The notes under the pieces: generated by a model
Databases searched by the model: none
Told to the model about the DNA's origin: nothing
Seen by the model: only the letters and a program-made list of their open reading frames with translations
Made by a program: the position numbers and the translations under genes
In this document: in pieces, positions 25,323 to 34,701 of the stretch
Position numbering within the stretch: position 1 is the first letter of the stretch
Layout: each line of letters starts with the position of its first letter
DNA from: Polyangium spumosum
Lineage (GTDB): Bacteria; Myxococcota_A; Polyangia; Polyangiales; Polyangiaceae
NCBI RefSeq assembly: GCF_009649845.1
Contig: NZ_WJIE01000006.1
Span: forward strand, 682,001 to 746,000
Reading direction: 5' to 3'
DNA length: 64,000 nucleotides

Positions 25323-26650
25323 AATTTGATCATGTGACGGAGGAGGAGCGGATGCGGGAAATACCACTCCGAGTCGTTCGGATACGGCAAGAGCGTGCCG
25401 TAGCTGAGGAGCTCCTGCGCCAGGTGGCCCTCGGGGAGCCGATGATCCGGGTCCCGCGCGATCTCCTCCAGCGTCTGGATGTGGCCCTTGTGCAGCCCCG
25501 TCTCCCGCTGTCGTCGGGCCTCTTCGAGCACACGCTCCATGAGCTCGTCCGTCACCTGCGCGAGGTCCTCCCGATAGGCGAGCCCGGCGATACGAAAGAC
25601 GAACTTGACGAACTCCCGTGCGCGGCCGCCGGAGTAGTAGGCGAGCTTGTCGATCTGCTCGGCCGTGAAGAGATCGGGACCACCCGGGAGATCGGACACG
25701 CGCCGCGTGAACAGCTCCCGGAAAAACGCCACGCCGGGGCCCAGCTCTTTCGGGGCGTCCTTGCGGAGGACCGGCTCGTTCACGAGGGAGGGCACGTCGT
25801 GGAAGCCCCGGATCGCCGCCGTCGCCGGGTGGTGCCGCAGCGCAAACGGCCCGCAGATCACGAGGGGGCAGGCGAGCTGGGAGATGAGCACCGAATCGAT
25901 GAACAGCGCCTTCGCCCGGTTGAAGTCGCGAATCCGATCGAGCCCGTCGATGATGAAGAGAATGCGCGACCCGCGCTGCTGCACCAGGCCGATGAGCGTG
26001 TTGACGCAGTCGAGCAGCGCCTGGACGTCGGACTCCTGGTCCGCGAGCGCTTTCTGCGTCTTGCCAAACGGCGCCGTCCATCGCACGGCCTCGGTGCCCG
26101 CCTTGAGCACCTGAAGCCCCGCGCCCACGGCCGCGGGCGCGCCCGCGGCGGCCGTGGACGCCAGCACGACCATCGATTTCGCGAGGGAGGCGATGTCGAT
26201 CTGCGGCGGCGTATCCTGGCCCGTCCGACTGGCGAGTGCAGCCCACCGTTTCTCCAGGTCTTTGCGGTGCTCGTCGGGGAGGTGGTAGGCGAGCCGCTCC
26301 TCGGCCGCGCGGAGGAGCGCGACGCCCATGAGGAAACACACCTCCCACGGGCTGACGCGCTCGATGGCCTGCGCGTCGTGCACGACGTCGGTGCAATGGC
26401 GTTCGAGGTCGACGAAGACCACGAACTCCTTGCCGGACCGCTCCTCCGCGATGCGCTGGAGCTCCGTGGTCTTGCCCGTCCCGATCGTGCCCGTCACGAG
26501 CAGCCGCGGGATGCCCCGCGGGATGTCCAGCCACTCGCAGATCGTCGCCGCAGGGCTCCGGCTCCGCGGCGCGCGCCACGCGGGGGTTCGTGGCGAGAGC
26601 TCCGGATCGAAACGATCGATCACCACGAGCCAGGTTTCACGCCGGGACAT
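25319..26650 (-). CDS. P-loop ATPase (AAA/STAND-like) with C-terminal winged-helix-like region
   Basis: A 443-residue protein. The Walker A motif GTIGTGKTT is at residues 54-62 and the Walker B strand RILFIIDGLDRI at about 228-240. A hydrophobic Ala/Gly-rich segment (about 150-180) lies between them, and the C-terminal third has winged-helix-like features (TLEEIARDPDHRLPEGHLAQELLSY and YFPHPLLLRHM). The layout resembles ORC/STAND-type switch ATPases. The start at 26650 follows GGAGGAG. It is the first gene of a two-gene operon whose second protein is translationally coupled. Such pairs are common in bacterial signalling or conflict systems; neither a nuclease nor another toxin domain is visible here, so defence is only a hypothesis. 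Confidence 0.75.
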   Translation of the reverse strand: MSRRETWLVVIDRFDPELSPRTPAWRAPRSRSPAATICEWLDIPRGIPRLLVTGTIGTGKTTELQRIAEERSGKEFVVFVDLERHCTDVVHDAQAIERVSPWEVCFLMGVALLRAAEERLAYHLPDEHRKDLEKRWAALASRTGQDTPPQIDIASLAKSMVVLASTAAAGAPAAVGAGLQVLKAGTEAVRWTAPFGKTQKALADQESDVQALLDCVNTLIGLVQQRGSRILFIIDGLDRIRDFNRAKALFIDSVLISQLACPLVICGPFALRHHPATAAIRGFHDVPSLVNEPVLRKDAPKELGPGVAFFRELFTRRVSDLPGGPDLFTAEQIDKLAYYSGGRAREFVKFVFRIAGLAYREDLAQVTDELMERVLEEARRQRETGLHKGHIQTLEEIARDPDHRLPEGHLAQELLSYGTLLPYPNDSEWYFPHPLLLRHMIKL

Positions 26651-26793
26651 GCGCCGAGGGCTCCTCCGACGCGCACTTCTGCACGAAGCCCCGCCGGACG
26701 TCAAGCAAGCGGCAGAGCGCGCAGAGCCTTCGCATCCGCCCGGAACTCGTGCCATGCTCGCGCCGCTCCGTCCCCGGCGCCCCCGCGATCCGA

Positions 26794-27879
26794 ATGCTCC
26801 ACACGATCCGTTACGGCAGGCTCTTCGACGATTTCGTTCCCGGCGCGGTCTACGCGCATCCCTGGGAAGTGACGGTCGACGAGGGCATGCTCGCCTTCTT
26901 CGCCGCCTCCTTCCAGGACGTGATCCCCACCTATGCGAGCCGCCGCGCCGCGCGGGGACTCGGCCTGCGCGACAGGCCCGTCCACCCGCTCTTGCTGCTG
27001 AACCTCGGCCTGTCCTTCAGCGTGCACGACGTGAGCGAGCAGGCGATCGCCCACCTCGCGTACATGGATGTGCGCTTCCCGAACGCGTGTTATCCCGGCG
27101 ATACCGTCGTCGCCGCCTCGCGCGTCATCGGCACCCGGCCCGTCTCGACCGGCGACAAAGGCGTGGTCCACGTGCGCACCGAGGTCTCGAACCAGGACGG
27201 CGAGGTCGTCTGCTCCTTCGAACGCAAAGTGCTCGTCCGCGTGGGGAAGGTCTCGGGTCGCCCCGCGATCCCCCCGCAAATCGTGGCCGACGAGCGCCCC
27301 ACGGCGACGCTCGCGCGCGCGCCGGCCTCGTTGCTCGGCGAGCTCGCGCCCCCCCCGCGCGCCGCGTTTCCCACGTTCTGGGACGATTTCGAGGTCGGCG
27401 ACGTCTACGCGCACGAGGCCGGGCGCACCGTGAGCGAGGCCGAGCACATGCAGCTCACGACGCTCTTCCGCAACTCGCATCCGATGCACGTCGACGAGCG
27501 GTATTGCCAGAAGAGCTCGTTCGCCAAGACGCGTGTCGTCTTCGGCGGCCTCGTGCTCGCCTGGGTGCTCTCGCTCTCGAGCCGCGATACCGCGGGCAAC
27601 GCCGTGTGGGACCTCGGCCTCGACGAGGGCGCGCACCCGAGCGGCGTGCTCGCGGGCGATACGCTTTATGCCGCCTCGTCGGTCGTCGCCAAGGAAGAAC
27701 GCGGCAAACACGCGGGGGTCGTCGTCCTGCGCGTGATCGGCCTCAAGAACACGCCCGCGCGTGTCTTGCTCGAGCGCGGCGCCGACCTCTTCACCCCCGA
27801 GCTCGGCAAGACGGCCGGCCGCGTGCCCGAGAAGGCCGTCGAGATCACCCGCACGCTCCTCGTGCGGCGTCGCACGTGA
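26794..27879 (+). CDS. MaoC-family dehydratase with two hot-dog domains
   Basis: A 361-residue double hot-dog protein. The first half has YGRLFDDFVPGAVYAHPWEVTVDEGMLAFFA. The second repeats the pattern as FWDDFEVGDVYAHEAGRTVSEAEHMQLT, then SHPMHVDERYCQ, where Asp and His match the hydratase-2/MaoC active site. The arrangement resembles mesaconyl-CoA or methylfumaryl-CoA hydratases, which add water to a C=C bond of a CoA thioester. A methylmalonyl-CoA epimerase gene follows 40 bases downstream, which supports a role with branched CoA esters. The ATG at 26794 begins just before the domain; upstream frame has no homology and no good ribosome site. Confidence 0.8.
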   Translation: MLHTIRYGRLFDDFVPGAVYAHPWEVTVDEGMLAFFAASFQDVIPTYASRRAARGLGLRDRPVHPLLLLNLGLSFSVHDVSEQAIAHLAYMDVRFPNACYPGDTVVAASRVIGTRPVSTGDKGVVHVRTEVSNQDGEVVCSFERKVLVRVGKVSGRPAIPPQIVADERPTATLARAPASLLGELAPPPRAAFPTFWDDFEVGDVYAHEAGRTVSEAEHMQLTTLFRNSHPMHVDERYCQKSSFAKTRVVFGGLVLAWVLSLSSRDTAGNAVWDLGLDEGAHPSGVLAGDTLYAASSVVAKEERGKHAGVVVLRVIGLKNTPARVLLERGADLFTPELGKTAGRVPEKAVEITRTLLVRRRT

Positions 27880-27919
27880 ATTGCATTCGTCCCCGAACTC
27901 GAACGGTCCGGAGAGCACC

Positions 27920-28351
27920 ATGATCAAGATCAAGCGTATCGATCACGTCGCCATCGCCGTCGACAACATCGATCACGCGCTCGTGAAGTGGCAGCAGGCG
28001 CTCGGCCTCGAGCCCGGCGTGCGGGAGCTCGTCTCCTCGCAGAAGACCGAGGCCGTGCTCCTGCCCGTGGGAGAGTCGAACATCGAGCTCATCGAGCCGA
28101 AGGGCAACGAGGGGCTGCAGAAGTTCCTCGAGAAACGTGGCCCCGGCCTGCACCACATCGCCGTGGAGGTCGAGGGCATCGAGGCCGCGCTCGTGCTGCT
28201 CAAATCGCTGCACGTCCCGCTCATCGACGAGGCGCCGCGGATCGGCGCGCGTGGGCACAAGGTGGCGTTTTTGCATCCACGCGCGACGGGCGGCGTGCTC
28301 GTCGAGCTCGTCGAGGCCGAGCATTCAGTGGGGCCCGGAGGTCAGCCATGA
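27920..28351 (+). CDS. mce: Methylmalonyl-CoA epimerase
   Basis: A 143-residue vicinal-oxygen-chelate fold enzyme that interconverts (2S)- and (2R)-methylmalonyl-CoA between propionyl-CoA carboxylase and methylmalonyl-CoA mutase. The metal ligands are visible: His in RIDHVAIAV, Glu in NIELIEPKGNEG, His in GPGLHHIAVEVEG and Glu in VLVELVEAEH. The length is typical of the family. The stop overlaps the next gene as ATGA (28348-28351). Mutase and carboxylase genes are not in this window. In myxobacteria this route also supplies methylmalonyl-CoA extender units for polyketides. Confidence 0.93.
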   Translation: MIKIKRIDHVAIAVDNIDHALVKWQQALGLEPGVRELVSSQKTEAVLLPVGESNIELIEPKGNEGLQKFLEKRGPGLHHIAVEVEGIEAALVLLKSLHVPLIDEAPRIGARGHKVAFLHPRATGGVLVELVEAEHSVGPGGQP

Positions 28352-28662
28352 CCGTCAACCCGATCAAGCTCATGGACGCGCTGCGCGGCGAGGGCGACCG
28401 CGAGGTGCGCACCGTGCTCGCCGACGAGCGCCGCAAGCTCGTGCTCATCGCGCTGCGCGAGGGCGCCCTGCTCGCGGCCCACCACGCGATCCACCCGATC
28501 ACCATCCATTGCCTCGAAGGCCAGGGCGAGCTGCGTGTGGGCGAGGAGGCCTTCGCCATGTCCCCGGGCGTCGTCGTCCCGCTCGACGCCCACGTCGTGC
28601 ACGAGGTGGAGGGGAGACCCGCGCTCGTGCTGCTCGTGACGATGTTCCGCGACAAGAAGTGA
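28348..28662 (+). CDS. Small cupin-domain protein
   Basis: A 104-residue single cupin. The pattern AAHHAIHPITIHCLEGQGELRVG gives the first cupin motif, and PGVVVPLDAHVVHEVEG the second. Histidines in both could bind a metal. It resembles small AraC-type sensing cupins or regulators of metabolic operons. It is translationally coupled to mce by an ATGA overlap, so it belongs to the same acyl-CoA operon. Its ligand and role are unknown. Confidence 0.8.
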   Translation: MTVNPIKLMDALRGEGDREVRTVLADERRKLVLIALREGALLAAHHAIHPITIHCLEGQGELRVGEEAFAMSPGVVVPLDAHVVHEVEGRPALVLLVTMFRDKK

Positions 28663-28668
28663 TCGTTC

Positions 28669-28693
28669 GTCAGGGTGAATGTATTGCCCTGAC
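28669..28693. terminator. Hairpin between convergent genes
   Basis: A perfect seven-base stem (GTCAGGG, 28669-28675, with CCCTGAC, 28687-28693) encloses an 11-base loop. It lies seven bases after the cupin stop and 21 bases before the end of the convergent gene. No U-tract is present, so the terminator call is modest. Confidence 0.4.
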
Positions 28694-28713
28694 CAACCGG
28701 TTTGTCCCTCGCG

Positions 28714-29139
28714 CTACTCGCGCCCGCCCTGGGCGGCGACGGCGGCGACGACCTCGGAGAAATCCCACTTGTCGGTCTTCGCGTCCGCGCTGCTCGGCGG
28801 GGGAGGGAACGCGCTCTTGCGGGCGAGCGCGGCCATGAGCTGACCGAGCGTCACCTCGGCCTCCCGCGCGCTGCCGGCGACCCCGAGCTTCGCGCCCACG
28901 TCCTGCGCCACCATGTCGAATGCCTCGGGGTCGAAGTCGTAGAGCTCGGCGTCCACGAGCAGCACGAGCGGCCGATACTTCGCCGAGTCGCTCCGCAGGT
29001 CGAGCAAGTTCGACTCCCGCAGGGCCACGCCCGAGGGCTCGAGCACCACGCCCGCCCGCGAGAGGGTCGCGGGCGGCAGGCCCACGGCGAGGACCATCGG
29101 AGCATGGAAGGTCACAGGGGTCGGGCGATCGAGGGCCAT
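28714..29139 (-). CDS. Hypothetical alpha/beta protein, possibly receiver-like
   Basis: A 141-residue protein with no recognised family. It begins MALDRPTPVTFHAPMVLAVGL, and the middle alternates strands and helices (RPLVLLVDAELYDFDPEAFDMVAQDVGAKLGV) in a pattern loosely like a response-regulator receiver. It lacks the paired acidic residues and the conserved lysine expected of one. The C-terminus holds a Pro/Ser linker and a short helix. The start at 29139 is the last ATG that retains the whole first strand. The gene is convergent with the cupin and divergent from the quinone oxidoreductase gene. Confidence 0.6.
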   Translation of the reverse strand: MALDRPTPVTFHAPMVLAVGLPPATLSRAGVVLEPSGVALRESNLLDLRSDSAKYRPLVLLVDAELYDFDPEAFDMVAQDVGAKLGVAGSAREAEVTLGQLMAALARKSAFPPPPSSADAKTDKWDFSEVVAAVAAQGGRE

Positions 29140-29243
29140 GGCTCCCCGCAATACCAGAATCCGATCAGCTTTGGAATGCGGCGCTCGTCCGCGACCGCAC
29201 TTCCAACCTTGACGCTCGGAGCCCGCGCGGCGAATTGCTCTGC

Positions 29244-30212
29244 ATGCGCGCCATCGTCGTTTCCACGCCGGGCGGCCGGGAGGCCCTCTCCCTCGCCGAG
29301 ATCGACACCCCCACGCCAGGCCCAGGGCAGGCGCTCGTCCGCGTCGAAGCCGCGGGCGTGAACTACATCGACGTCTATCAGCGCACCGGTCTCTACAAGA
29401 TGCCCCTGCCCGGGCGCCTCGGCCTCGAAGGCGCCGGCGTGGTCGAGGCCGTGGGCCCCGAGGTGACGTCGATCGCGCCCGGAGAGCGCGTCGCGTGGGC
29501 GGCCGTGCCCGGCTCGTATGCGAGCCACGTGATCGCGCCCGTGGACAAGCTCGTCGTCGTGCCCGAGGGCGTCTCCCCGAAGACGGCCGCGGCCGTGATG
29601 CTGCAAGGCATGACCGCGCATTACCTCGCCACCTCGACGTTCCCGCTCGGCCCGGGGGATACGTGCATCGTGCACGCGGCCGCGGGCGGCGTGGGGCTGC
29701 TCCTGTGCCAGCTCGCCGATCACGCGGGCGCATTCGTGTTCGGCACGGTCTCGACCCCCGAAAAAGCGGCGCTCGCGCGCGCGGCGGGCGCCGACGAGGT
29801 CATCTTCTACCGCGATGTCGATTTCGCCGCCGAGGCCCGCCGGCACACGGACGGCGCGGGCGTGCACGTGGTGTACGACTCCGTCGGCAAAGATACCTTC
29901 GATCGTAGCCTCGCGGCGCTCCAGCGGCGCGGCATGCTCGTGCTCTTCGGCCAGTCGAGCGGGCCCGTCCCGCCCTTCGATCCGCAGCGCCTCGCGGCGG
30001 CGGGTTCGGTCTTCTTCACGCGGCCGAGCCTCTTCGACTACACGGCCACGCGCGAGGAGCTCTCCGCCCGCGCCGCGCAGGTCTTCGCGCGGATCGTCGA
30101 GGGCGCGCTGCGCGTCCGCGTGCACGCCGAGCTCTCGCTCGCGGACGCCGCCGAGGCCCATCGCCGCCTGGAAGGTCGCGAGACCACGGGCAAGCTCCTC
30201 TTGATCCCCTGA
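29244..30212 (+). CDS. Quinone oxidoreductase-like MDR family protein
   Basis: A 322-residue medium-chain dehydrogenase/reductase of the NADPH:quinone reductase (zeta-crystallin) type. It has no catalytic zinc ligands. [19 protein letters not shown] is the usual N-terminal signature, and [19 protein letters not shown] the NADPH-binding loop. It should reduce quinones or alpha,beta-unsaturated carbonyls with NADPH in the cytoplasm. The length is normal. It lies alone between a divergent hypothetical gene and hutU, with 50 bases to hutU, so the two may share a transcript. Confidence 0.9.
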   Translation: MRAIVVSTPGGREALSLAEIDTPTPGPGQALVRVEAAGVNYIDVYQRTGLYKMPLPGRLGLEGAGVVEAVGPEVTSIAPGERVAWAAVPGSYASHVIAPVDKLVVVPEGVSPKTAAAVMLQGMTAHYLATSTFPLGPGDTCIVHAAAGGVGLLLCQLADHAGAFVFGTVSTPEKAALARAAGADEVIFYRDVDFAAEARRHTDGAGVHVVYDSVGKDTFDRSLAALQRRGMLVLFGQSSGPVPPFDPQRLAAAGSVFFTRPSLFDYTATREELSARAAQVFARIVEGALRVRVHAELSLADAAEAHRRLEGRETTGKLLLIP

Positions 30213-30262
30213 GCGCCTGCGCGGAGCCCCAAATCCCGGCCTTTCGTGCTAAACGGGGGGGC

Positions 30263-31942
30263 ATGTCGACCCGCCACTCAGGTCCCCGTCCCGTCCGCGC
30301 GCCCCGCGGTTCCACCCTGTCTTGCAAGGGTTGGGTGCAGGAGGCCGCGCTGCGCATGCTCCACAACAACCTCGACGCCGAGGTCGCCGAGCGGCCCGAC
30401 GATCTGGTCGTGTACGGCGGCACGGGCAAGGCGGCGCGCTCGTGGGAGGCGTTCGACGTCATCGCGCGCGAGCTGCGGGACCTCGCGGACGACGAGACGT
30501 TGCTCGTGCAGTCGGGCAAGGCCGTGGGCAGGTTCCGCACGCACCCGGACGCGCCGCGTGTGCTCATCGCGAACTCGAACCTCGTCGGTCGCTGGGCGAA
30601 CTGGGACGAGTTCCGCAAGCTCGAGCAGCTCGGCCTGACGATGTACGGGCAGATGACGGCGGGCTCGTGGATCTACATCGGCACGCAGGGGATCTTGCAG
30701 GGCACGTACGAGACGTTCGTCGCGGCGCGCAAGGCGCACGAGGCGCGCTCGGGCCGCGAGGGCGGGCGCTGGGTGCTCACGGCGGGGCTCGGCGGCATGG
30801 GCGGCGCGCAGCCGCTCGCCGCGACGATGGCCGGCATGTCTTGCCTCGCGATCGAGATCGATCCGCACCGCATCGAGCGCCGGCTCTCGACGCGGTACGT
30901 CGATCGACGCATCGACGACCTCGACAAGGCGCTCGCGGCGATCGAGGCGGCCGTCGAGAAGAACCAGCCCACGTCGATCGCGATCTGCGCGAACGCGGCC
31001 GACGTCTTCCCCGAGCTCGTGCGTCGCGGCGTGGTGCCGGACCTCGTCACCGAGCAGACGGCCGCGCACGATCCGCTGATCGGCTACGTCCCGCAGGGCT
31101 TGTCGCTCGCGGAGGCGGCGGCGCTGCGGGCCGGGAACCCGAAGGAGTACGTCGCGCGGGCGAAGCGCTCCATGCGCCTCGAGGTCGAGGCCATGCTGGA
31201 GATGGCGCAATGCGGGGCGGAGGTCTTCGACTACGGCAACAACATCCGCACCTGCGCGCAGGAGGCCGGCTGCGAGCGCGCCTTCGACATCCCCGGCTTC
31301 GTGCCCGCGTACATCCGCGAGCTCTTTTGCCAGGGCAAGGGCCCGTTCCGCTGGGTCGCGCTCTCGGGCGATCCGGAGGACATCCTGGTCACGGACCGCG
31401 CCGTGCTCGAGGCCGTGCCGGACGACCCGGACCTCGCGCGGTGGATCAAGCTCGCGGAGGAGCGCGTGACGTTCCAGGGGCTGCCCGCGCGGATCTGCTG
31501 GCTCGGGTATGGGGATCGGGCGAAGGTCGGCCTCGTGTTCAACGAGCTGGTTCGTCAGGGCAAAGTGAAGGCGCCGATCGTGATCGGCCGGGACCACCTC
31601 GATTGCGGGTCGGTGGCGAGCCCGTTCCGCGAGACGGAGGGCATGAAGGACGGCTCGGACGCGATTGCGGACTGGGCGATCCTGAACGCGCTCGCGACCA
31701 CGGCGGGCGGCGCGTCCTGGGTGAGCTTCCACCACGGCGGCGGCGTGGGCATCGGCAATTCGCTGCACGCGGGGATGGTGATCGTCGCGGATGGGACGGA
31801 CGCGGCCGCTCGGCGGCTCGAGCGGGTCTTGACGATCGACCCCGGGATGGGCGTGATTCGGCACGCGGACGCGGGGTACGAGACGGCGATCCGCGTCGCG
31901 GACGCGAAGGGCGTGCGGGTGCCGCACCGGGTGAAGGGGTGA
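30263..31942 (+). CDS. hutU: Urocanate hydratase
   Basis: A 559-residue urocanate hydratase, which converts urocanate to 4-imidazolone-5-propanoate, the second step of histidine breakdown, using tightly bound NAD. Signatures are [15 protein letters not shown], the NAD-binding [16 protein letters not shown], and [15 protein letters not shown] containing the conserved cysteine region; the C-terminal [15 protein letters not shown] is also typical. The length is normal for the family. The other hut genes (hutH, hutI, hutG) are not in the window. The stop overlaps the next start by GTGA. Confidence 0.96.
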   Translation: MSTRHSGPRPVRAPRGSTLSCKGWVQEAALRMLHNNLDAEVAERPDDLVVYGGTGKAARSWEAFDVIARELRDLADDETLLVQSGKAVGRFRTHPDAPRVLIANSNLVGRWANWDEFRKLEQLGLTMYGQMTAGSWIYIGTQGILQGTYETFVAARKAHEARSGREGGRWVLTAGLGGMGGAQPLAATMAGMSCLAIEIDPHRIERRLSTRYVDRRIDDLDKALAAIEAAVEKNQPTSIAICANAADVFPELVRRGVVPDLVTEQTAAHDPLIGYVPQGLSLAEAAALRAGNPKEYVARAKRSMRLEVEAMLEMAQCGAEVFDYGNNIRTCAQEAGCERAFDIPGFVPAYIRELFCQGKGPFRWVALSGDPEDILVTDRAVLEAVPDDPDLARWIKLAEERVTFQGLPARICWLGYGDRAKVGLVFNELVRQGKVKAPIVIGRDHLDCGSVASPFRETEGMKDGSDAIADWAILNALATTAGGASWVSFHHGGGVGIGNSLHAGMVIVADGTDAAARRLERVLTIDPGMGVIRHADAGYETAIRVADAKGVRVPHRVKG

Positions 31943-32367
31943 AGATCGGCGTTCACGATCTGGAGTTCGAGGCGCCCGACCTCGCGATCACGCGGGTCGG
32001 CGGGGACGCGACGCCCGACGAGGCGCGCGCGGTCGCCGAAGCGCTCGCCGCGTTCGCCACGAGAGGTCCCATCTTCCTCCTGGGCAACATCGGCGCCCCG
32101 GGCGCGACGATGTCCGCGCGGGCGCGGAAGATCCTCGTCGACGGCCTGCGGGACGCGACCATCGTCGCCGTCGCCGCGGTGGGCGGCGATTTCAAGGCGC
32201 GAATCATCATGCGGCTCGTCGAGGCGGCTTTTCGCCTGCTCTCGGGGAATCGGACCCGGATGCGGTTCTTCGACGACGAGCCGAGCGCACGGGCGTGGCT
32301 CTGCACGCAAGGTTGCGTCGCCTGCGGGGCGACATCCGTACCTGACAGATCGTCCGGATCGAAGTAA
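31939..32367 (+). CDS. SpoIIAA-like (STAS/SEC14-type) protein
   Basis: A 142-residue protein translationally coupled to hutU (GTGA at 31939-31942). The central and C-terminal parts match the SpoIIAA-like family: [28 protein letters not shown], and the terminal [16 protein letters not shown], which is the family hallmark. Such proteins are small alpha/beta domains related to STAS and lipid-binding SEC14 folds, of uncertain function. The two cysteines near the end ([10 protein letters not shown]) are unusual for the family. Confidence 0.65.
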   Translation: MKIGVHDLEFEAPDLAITRVGGDATPDEARAVAEALAAFATRGPIFLLGNIGAPGATMSARARKILVDGLRDATIVAVAAVGGDFKARIIMRLVEAAFRLLSGNRTRMRFFDDEPSARAWLCTQGCVACGATSVPDRSSGSK

Positions 32368-32381
32368 CCTCCGCGCCCGAC

Positions 32382-34592
32382 ATGAGCCCTGCCCGTTCGT
32401 TCGTGGCGCTCGCGCCCCTCGCGCTCCTCGTCCTCGGCTGCCCTGGCCAGGCGAAGGTCACCGGCCCCGGGGACAAGACCGGCCCTCTGCCTTCGGCCTC
32501 CGCGACCGTCGAGGCCCCCGGCCCCGCGCTCGACCCGCCCCCGCCGACCCCCAAGAAGCCCGTCTTCAAGGAATATCACGGCGAGAGCGTCGCCGATGAT
32601 TACCAGTGGCTCGAGGACGGCACGAGCTCCGACGTCAAGAGCTGGGTCGGCGACCACAACCGGCGGACGCGCGCCTTCCTCGACATCCTGCCTGGCCGTC
32701 AGGCGCTCTACACGAGCGTGCGCAAGTTCGTCGAATACGGGTCTCCCGCGTTTTACGCGTTCCAGCACAAGGGCGGCGTCCTCTTTTCGATGCGCTGGCG
32801 GCCGCCGAAGCAGCAGCCGTTCCTCGTCACGCTCACGCCCGTCGACAAGCCGAACGCCGAGAAGGTCCTCGTCGATCCGACCACGATCGACCCTTCGGGG
32901 AACACCTCGATCGATTATTACGTCGCCTCGCCCGACGGGGCGAAGGTCGCGGTCTCGTTATCGAAGGGTGACCGCGAGGGCGGCTCGATCCGCGTCTTCG
33001 ACGTGGGCACGGGCCGCGAGATCGCCGAGGTCGTCCCGCAGGGCGCCGGCCGCTACAAGGGCAAGAGCATCGCCTGGAACGCCGGCGGCACCGGGTTTTT
33101 CTATACGAGGTACCCCTCGGAGGGCGAAGGCAAGAGCGAGGACCGAGGGTTTTTTCAGAAAGTATATTTCCACAAACTCTACGCGCCCGTGAAGGACGAC
33201 GCGCCCGCCCTCGACAAACTGCCGCGCCTCGCGCAGATCGACGTCGAGACGAGCGGGGACGGGAAGTTCGTCACGGCGCGTATCGAGAACGGCTACGGCG
33301 GGCCGACCGAGCACCACATCTTCCGCCAGGGCGGGGGTTTTACCAAGGTCGCGGGCGCCGCCGACGAGGTCGCGCGGGTCGTCGTCGGGCCTGACGGCGA
33401 CCTCTACGTGATCTCGAAGAAGGACGCGCCGCGCGGGAAGATCCTGAAGACCTCGGCGTGGAAGCCCGCGCTCGCGAAGGCCACGGTCGTCGTGCCCGAG
33501 GGCGAGGCGGTCCTGCGCGACGTGCTCCCCACCCCGCAGCGGCTCTACGTGCGCGCGACCGCGGGCGGGCCCTCCGAGATGCGCTGGTACGACCTCAAGG
33601 GCAAGCCCGGCGGGCTCGTCCCGATCCTGCCCGTCTCCGCGGTGCACGAGGTCGTGCTCCTCCAGGACGACGACCTCTACTTCGAGAACGAGAGCTTCAC
33701 CGAGGCCTCGGCCTGGTATCGCTTCAGCTCGAGCAGCGGCAAGGTCGAGAAGACCGCGATGGTCCAGCCCGCGACGGCCGATTTCAGCGACGCCGTCGTC
33801 GTGCGCGAGACGTGCACCTCCAAGGACGGCACGAAGATCCCGCTCAGCATCCTGCGCCGCAAGGACGCCAAGCTCGACGGGCAGAACCCCACGATCCTCA
33901 CGGGGCAGGGCGGCTTCGGCGTGGTGGTCTCGCCGGACTACGACCCCACGCGCAGGGCCTGGCTCGACGTCGGCGGCGTCGTCGCCGTGGCGAACGTGCG
34001 CGGCGGCGGCGAGAACGGCGACGGTTGGCACAAGGCCGGCATGCTCACGCAGAAGCAGAACGTGTTCGACGATTTCTTCGCCTGCGCCGAGCGATTGTTT
34101 GAGCTCAAAGTAACGAAGAACGAGAAGCTCGCCCTGCTCGGCGCCCCGCAGTCGTCGTTGCTCATGGGCGCGGCGATCACGCAGCGGCCGGACATGTTCC
34201 GGGCCGTCGTGGCGCGCGGCGGCATCTACGACATGCTCCGGCTCGAGGGCACGCCGAACGGCGCCTACGACGTCCCCGAGTACGGCACGACGGCCGACGA
34301 CAAGCAGTTCAAGGCGCTCTACGGCTACTCGCCCTACCACCGCGTCGAGGACGGCAAGCCCTATCCGGCGACGCTCTTGCTCACCGGTGAAAACGACCCG
34401 CGCGGCGATCCTTCCCACGCGCGCAAGATGGCCGCTCGCCTGCTCGCCGCGACGAGCGCGAAGGCGCCGATCCTCCTGCGTTCGAGCGGCGATACGGGCC
34501 GCGGCGTCGGCACGCCGCTCGAACACGCGGTGCTCGAGGCCGTGGACGTCTACACATTTCTGTTTCACGTGCTCGGCATCAAGAAGCCGTGA
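32382..34592 (+). CDS. Prolyl-oligopeptidase-like lipoprotein lacking the catalytic Ser and His
   Basis: A 736-residue lipoprotein (lipobox VLGC, Cys20) with a Pro-rich linker and then the full prolyl oligopeptidase architecture: N-terminal segment (YHGESVADDYQWLEDG), a seven-bladed propeller, and the C-terminal alpha/beta hydrolase domain. In active members the nucleophile sits in GGSNGGLLVGA; here it is GAPQSSLLMGA, with Pro589 where Ser should be. The histidine loop AGHGAGKP is TGRGVGTP, with Arg707 in place of His. The acid region (ENDPRGDP) is only partly kept. The fold is fully preserved, so this looks like a non-catalytic, surface-bound peptide-binding protein. A hairpin directly after the stop probably ends the transcript. 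Confidence 0.85.
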   Translation: MSPARSFVALAPLALLVLGCPGQAKVTGPGDKTGPLPSASATVEAPGPALDPPPPTPKKPVFKEYHGESVADDYQWLEDGTSSDVKSWVGDHNRRTRAFLDILPGRQALYTSVRKFVEYGSPAFYAFQHKGGVLFSMRWRPPKQQPFLVTLTPVDKPNAEKVLVDPTTIDPSGNTSIDYYVASPDGAKVAVSLSKGDREGGSIRVFDVGTGREIAEVVPQGAGRYKGKSIAWNAGGTGFFYTRYPSEGEGKSEDRGFFQKVYFHKLYAPVKDDAPALDKLPRLAQIDVETSGDGKFVTARIENGYGGPTEHHIFRQGGGFTKVAGAADEVARVVVGPDGDLYVISKKDAPRGKILKTSAWKPALAKATVVVPEGEAVLRDVLPTPQRLYVRATAGGPSEMRWYDLKGKPGGLVPILPVSAVHEVVLLQDDDLYFENESFTEASAWYRFSSSSGKVEKTAMVQPATADFSDAVVVRETCTSKDGTKIPLSILRRKDAKLDGQNPTILTGQGGFGVVVSPDYDPTRRAWLDVGGVVAVANVRGGGENGDGWHKAGMLTQKQNVFDDFFACAERLFELKVTKNEKLALLGAPQSSLLMGAAITQRPDMFRAVVARGGIYDMLRLEGTPNGAYDVPEYGTTADDKQFKALYGYSPYHRVEDGKPYPATLLLTGENDPRGDPSHARKMAARLLAATSAKAPILLRSSGDTGRGVGTPLEHAVLEAVDVYTFLFHVLGIKKP

Positions 34593-34632
34593 ACGTGGCG
34601 TGAACGAGTGCGAATGCAGATTCGCGCCACGT
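34593..34632 (+). terminator. Nested hairpin after the prolyl-oligopeptidase-like gene
   Basis: The outer stem ACGTGGCG (34593-34600) pairs with CGCCACGT (34625-34632), and an inner stem CGAAT (34611-34615) pairs with ATTCG (34620-34624) around a GCAG loop. It starts one base after the TGA of the upstream gene. No U-run, but two nested stems make it a good terminator or transcript-stabilising structure. Confidence 0.55.
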
Positions 34633-34637
34633 CGAGC

Positions 34638-34666
34638 TTGACTTGATCGGCCAGGGACCCGAAATC
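34638..34666 (+). promoter_or_regulatory. Possible promoter of the ElbD-like gene
   Basis: TTGACT (34638-34643) is followed 17 bases later by GAAATC (34661-34666). The -35 is good and the -10 poor. It lies between the nested hairpin and the ATG at 34702, where a promoter for the two-gene lipid operon would be expected. Confidence 0.3.
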
Positions 34667-34701
34667 CTCTCCCTCTCACGGGGGGATACGAGGCGAATTC
34701 C

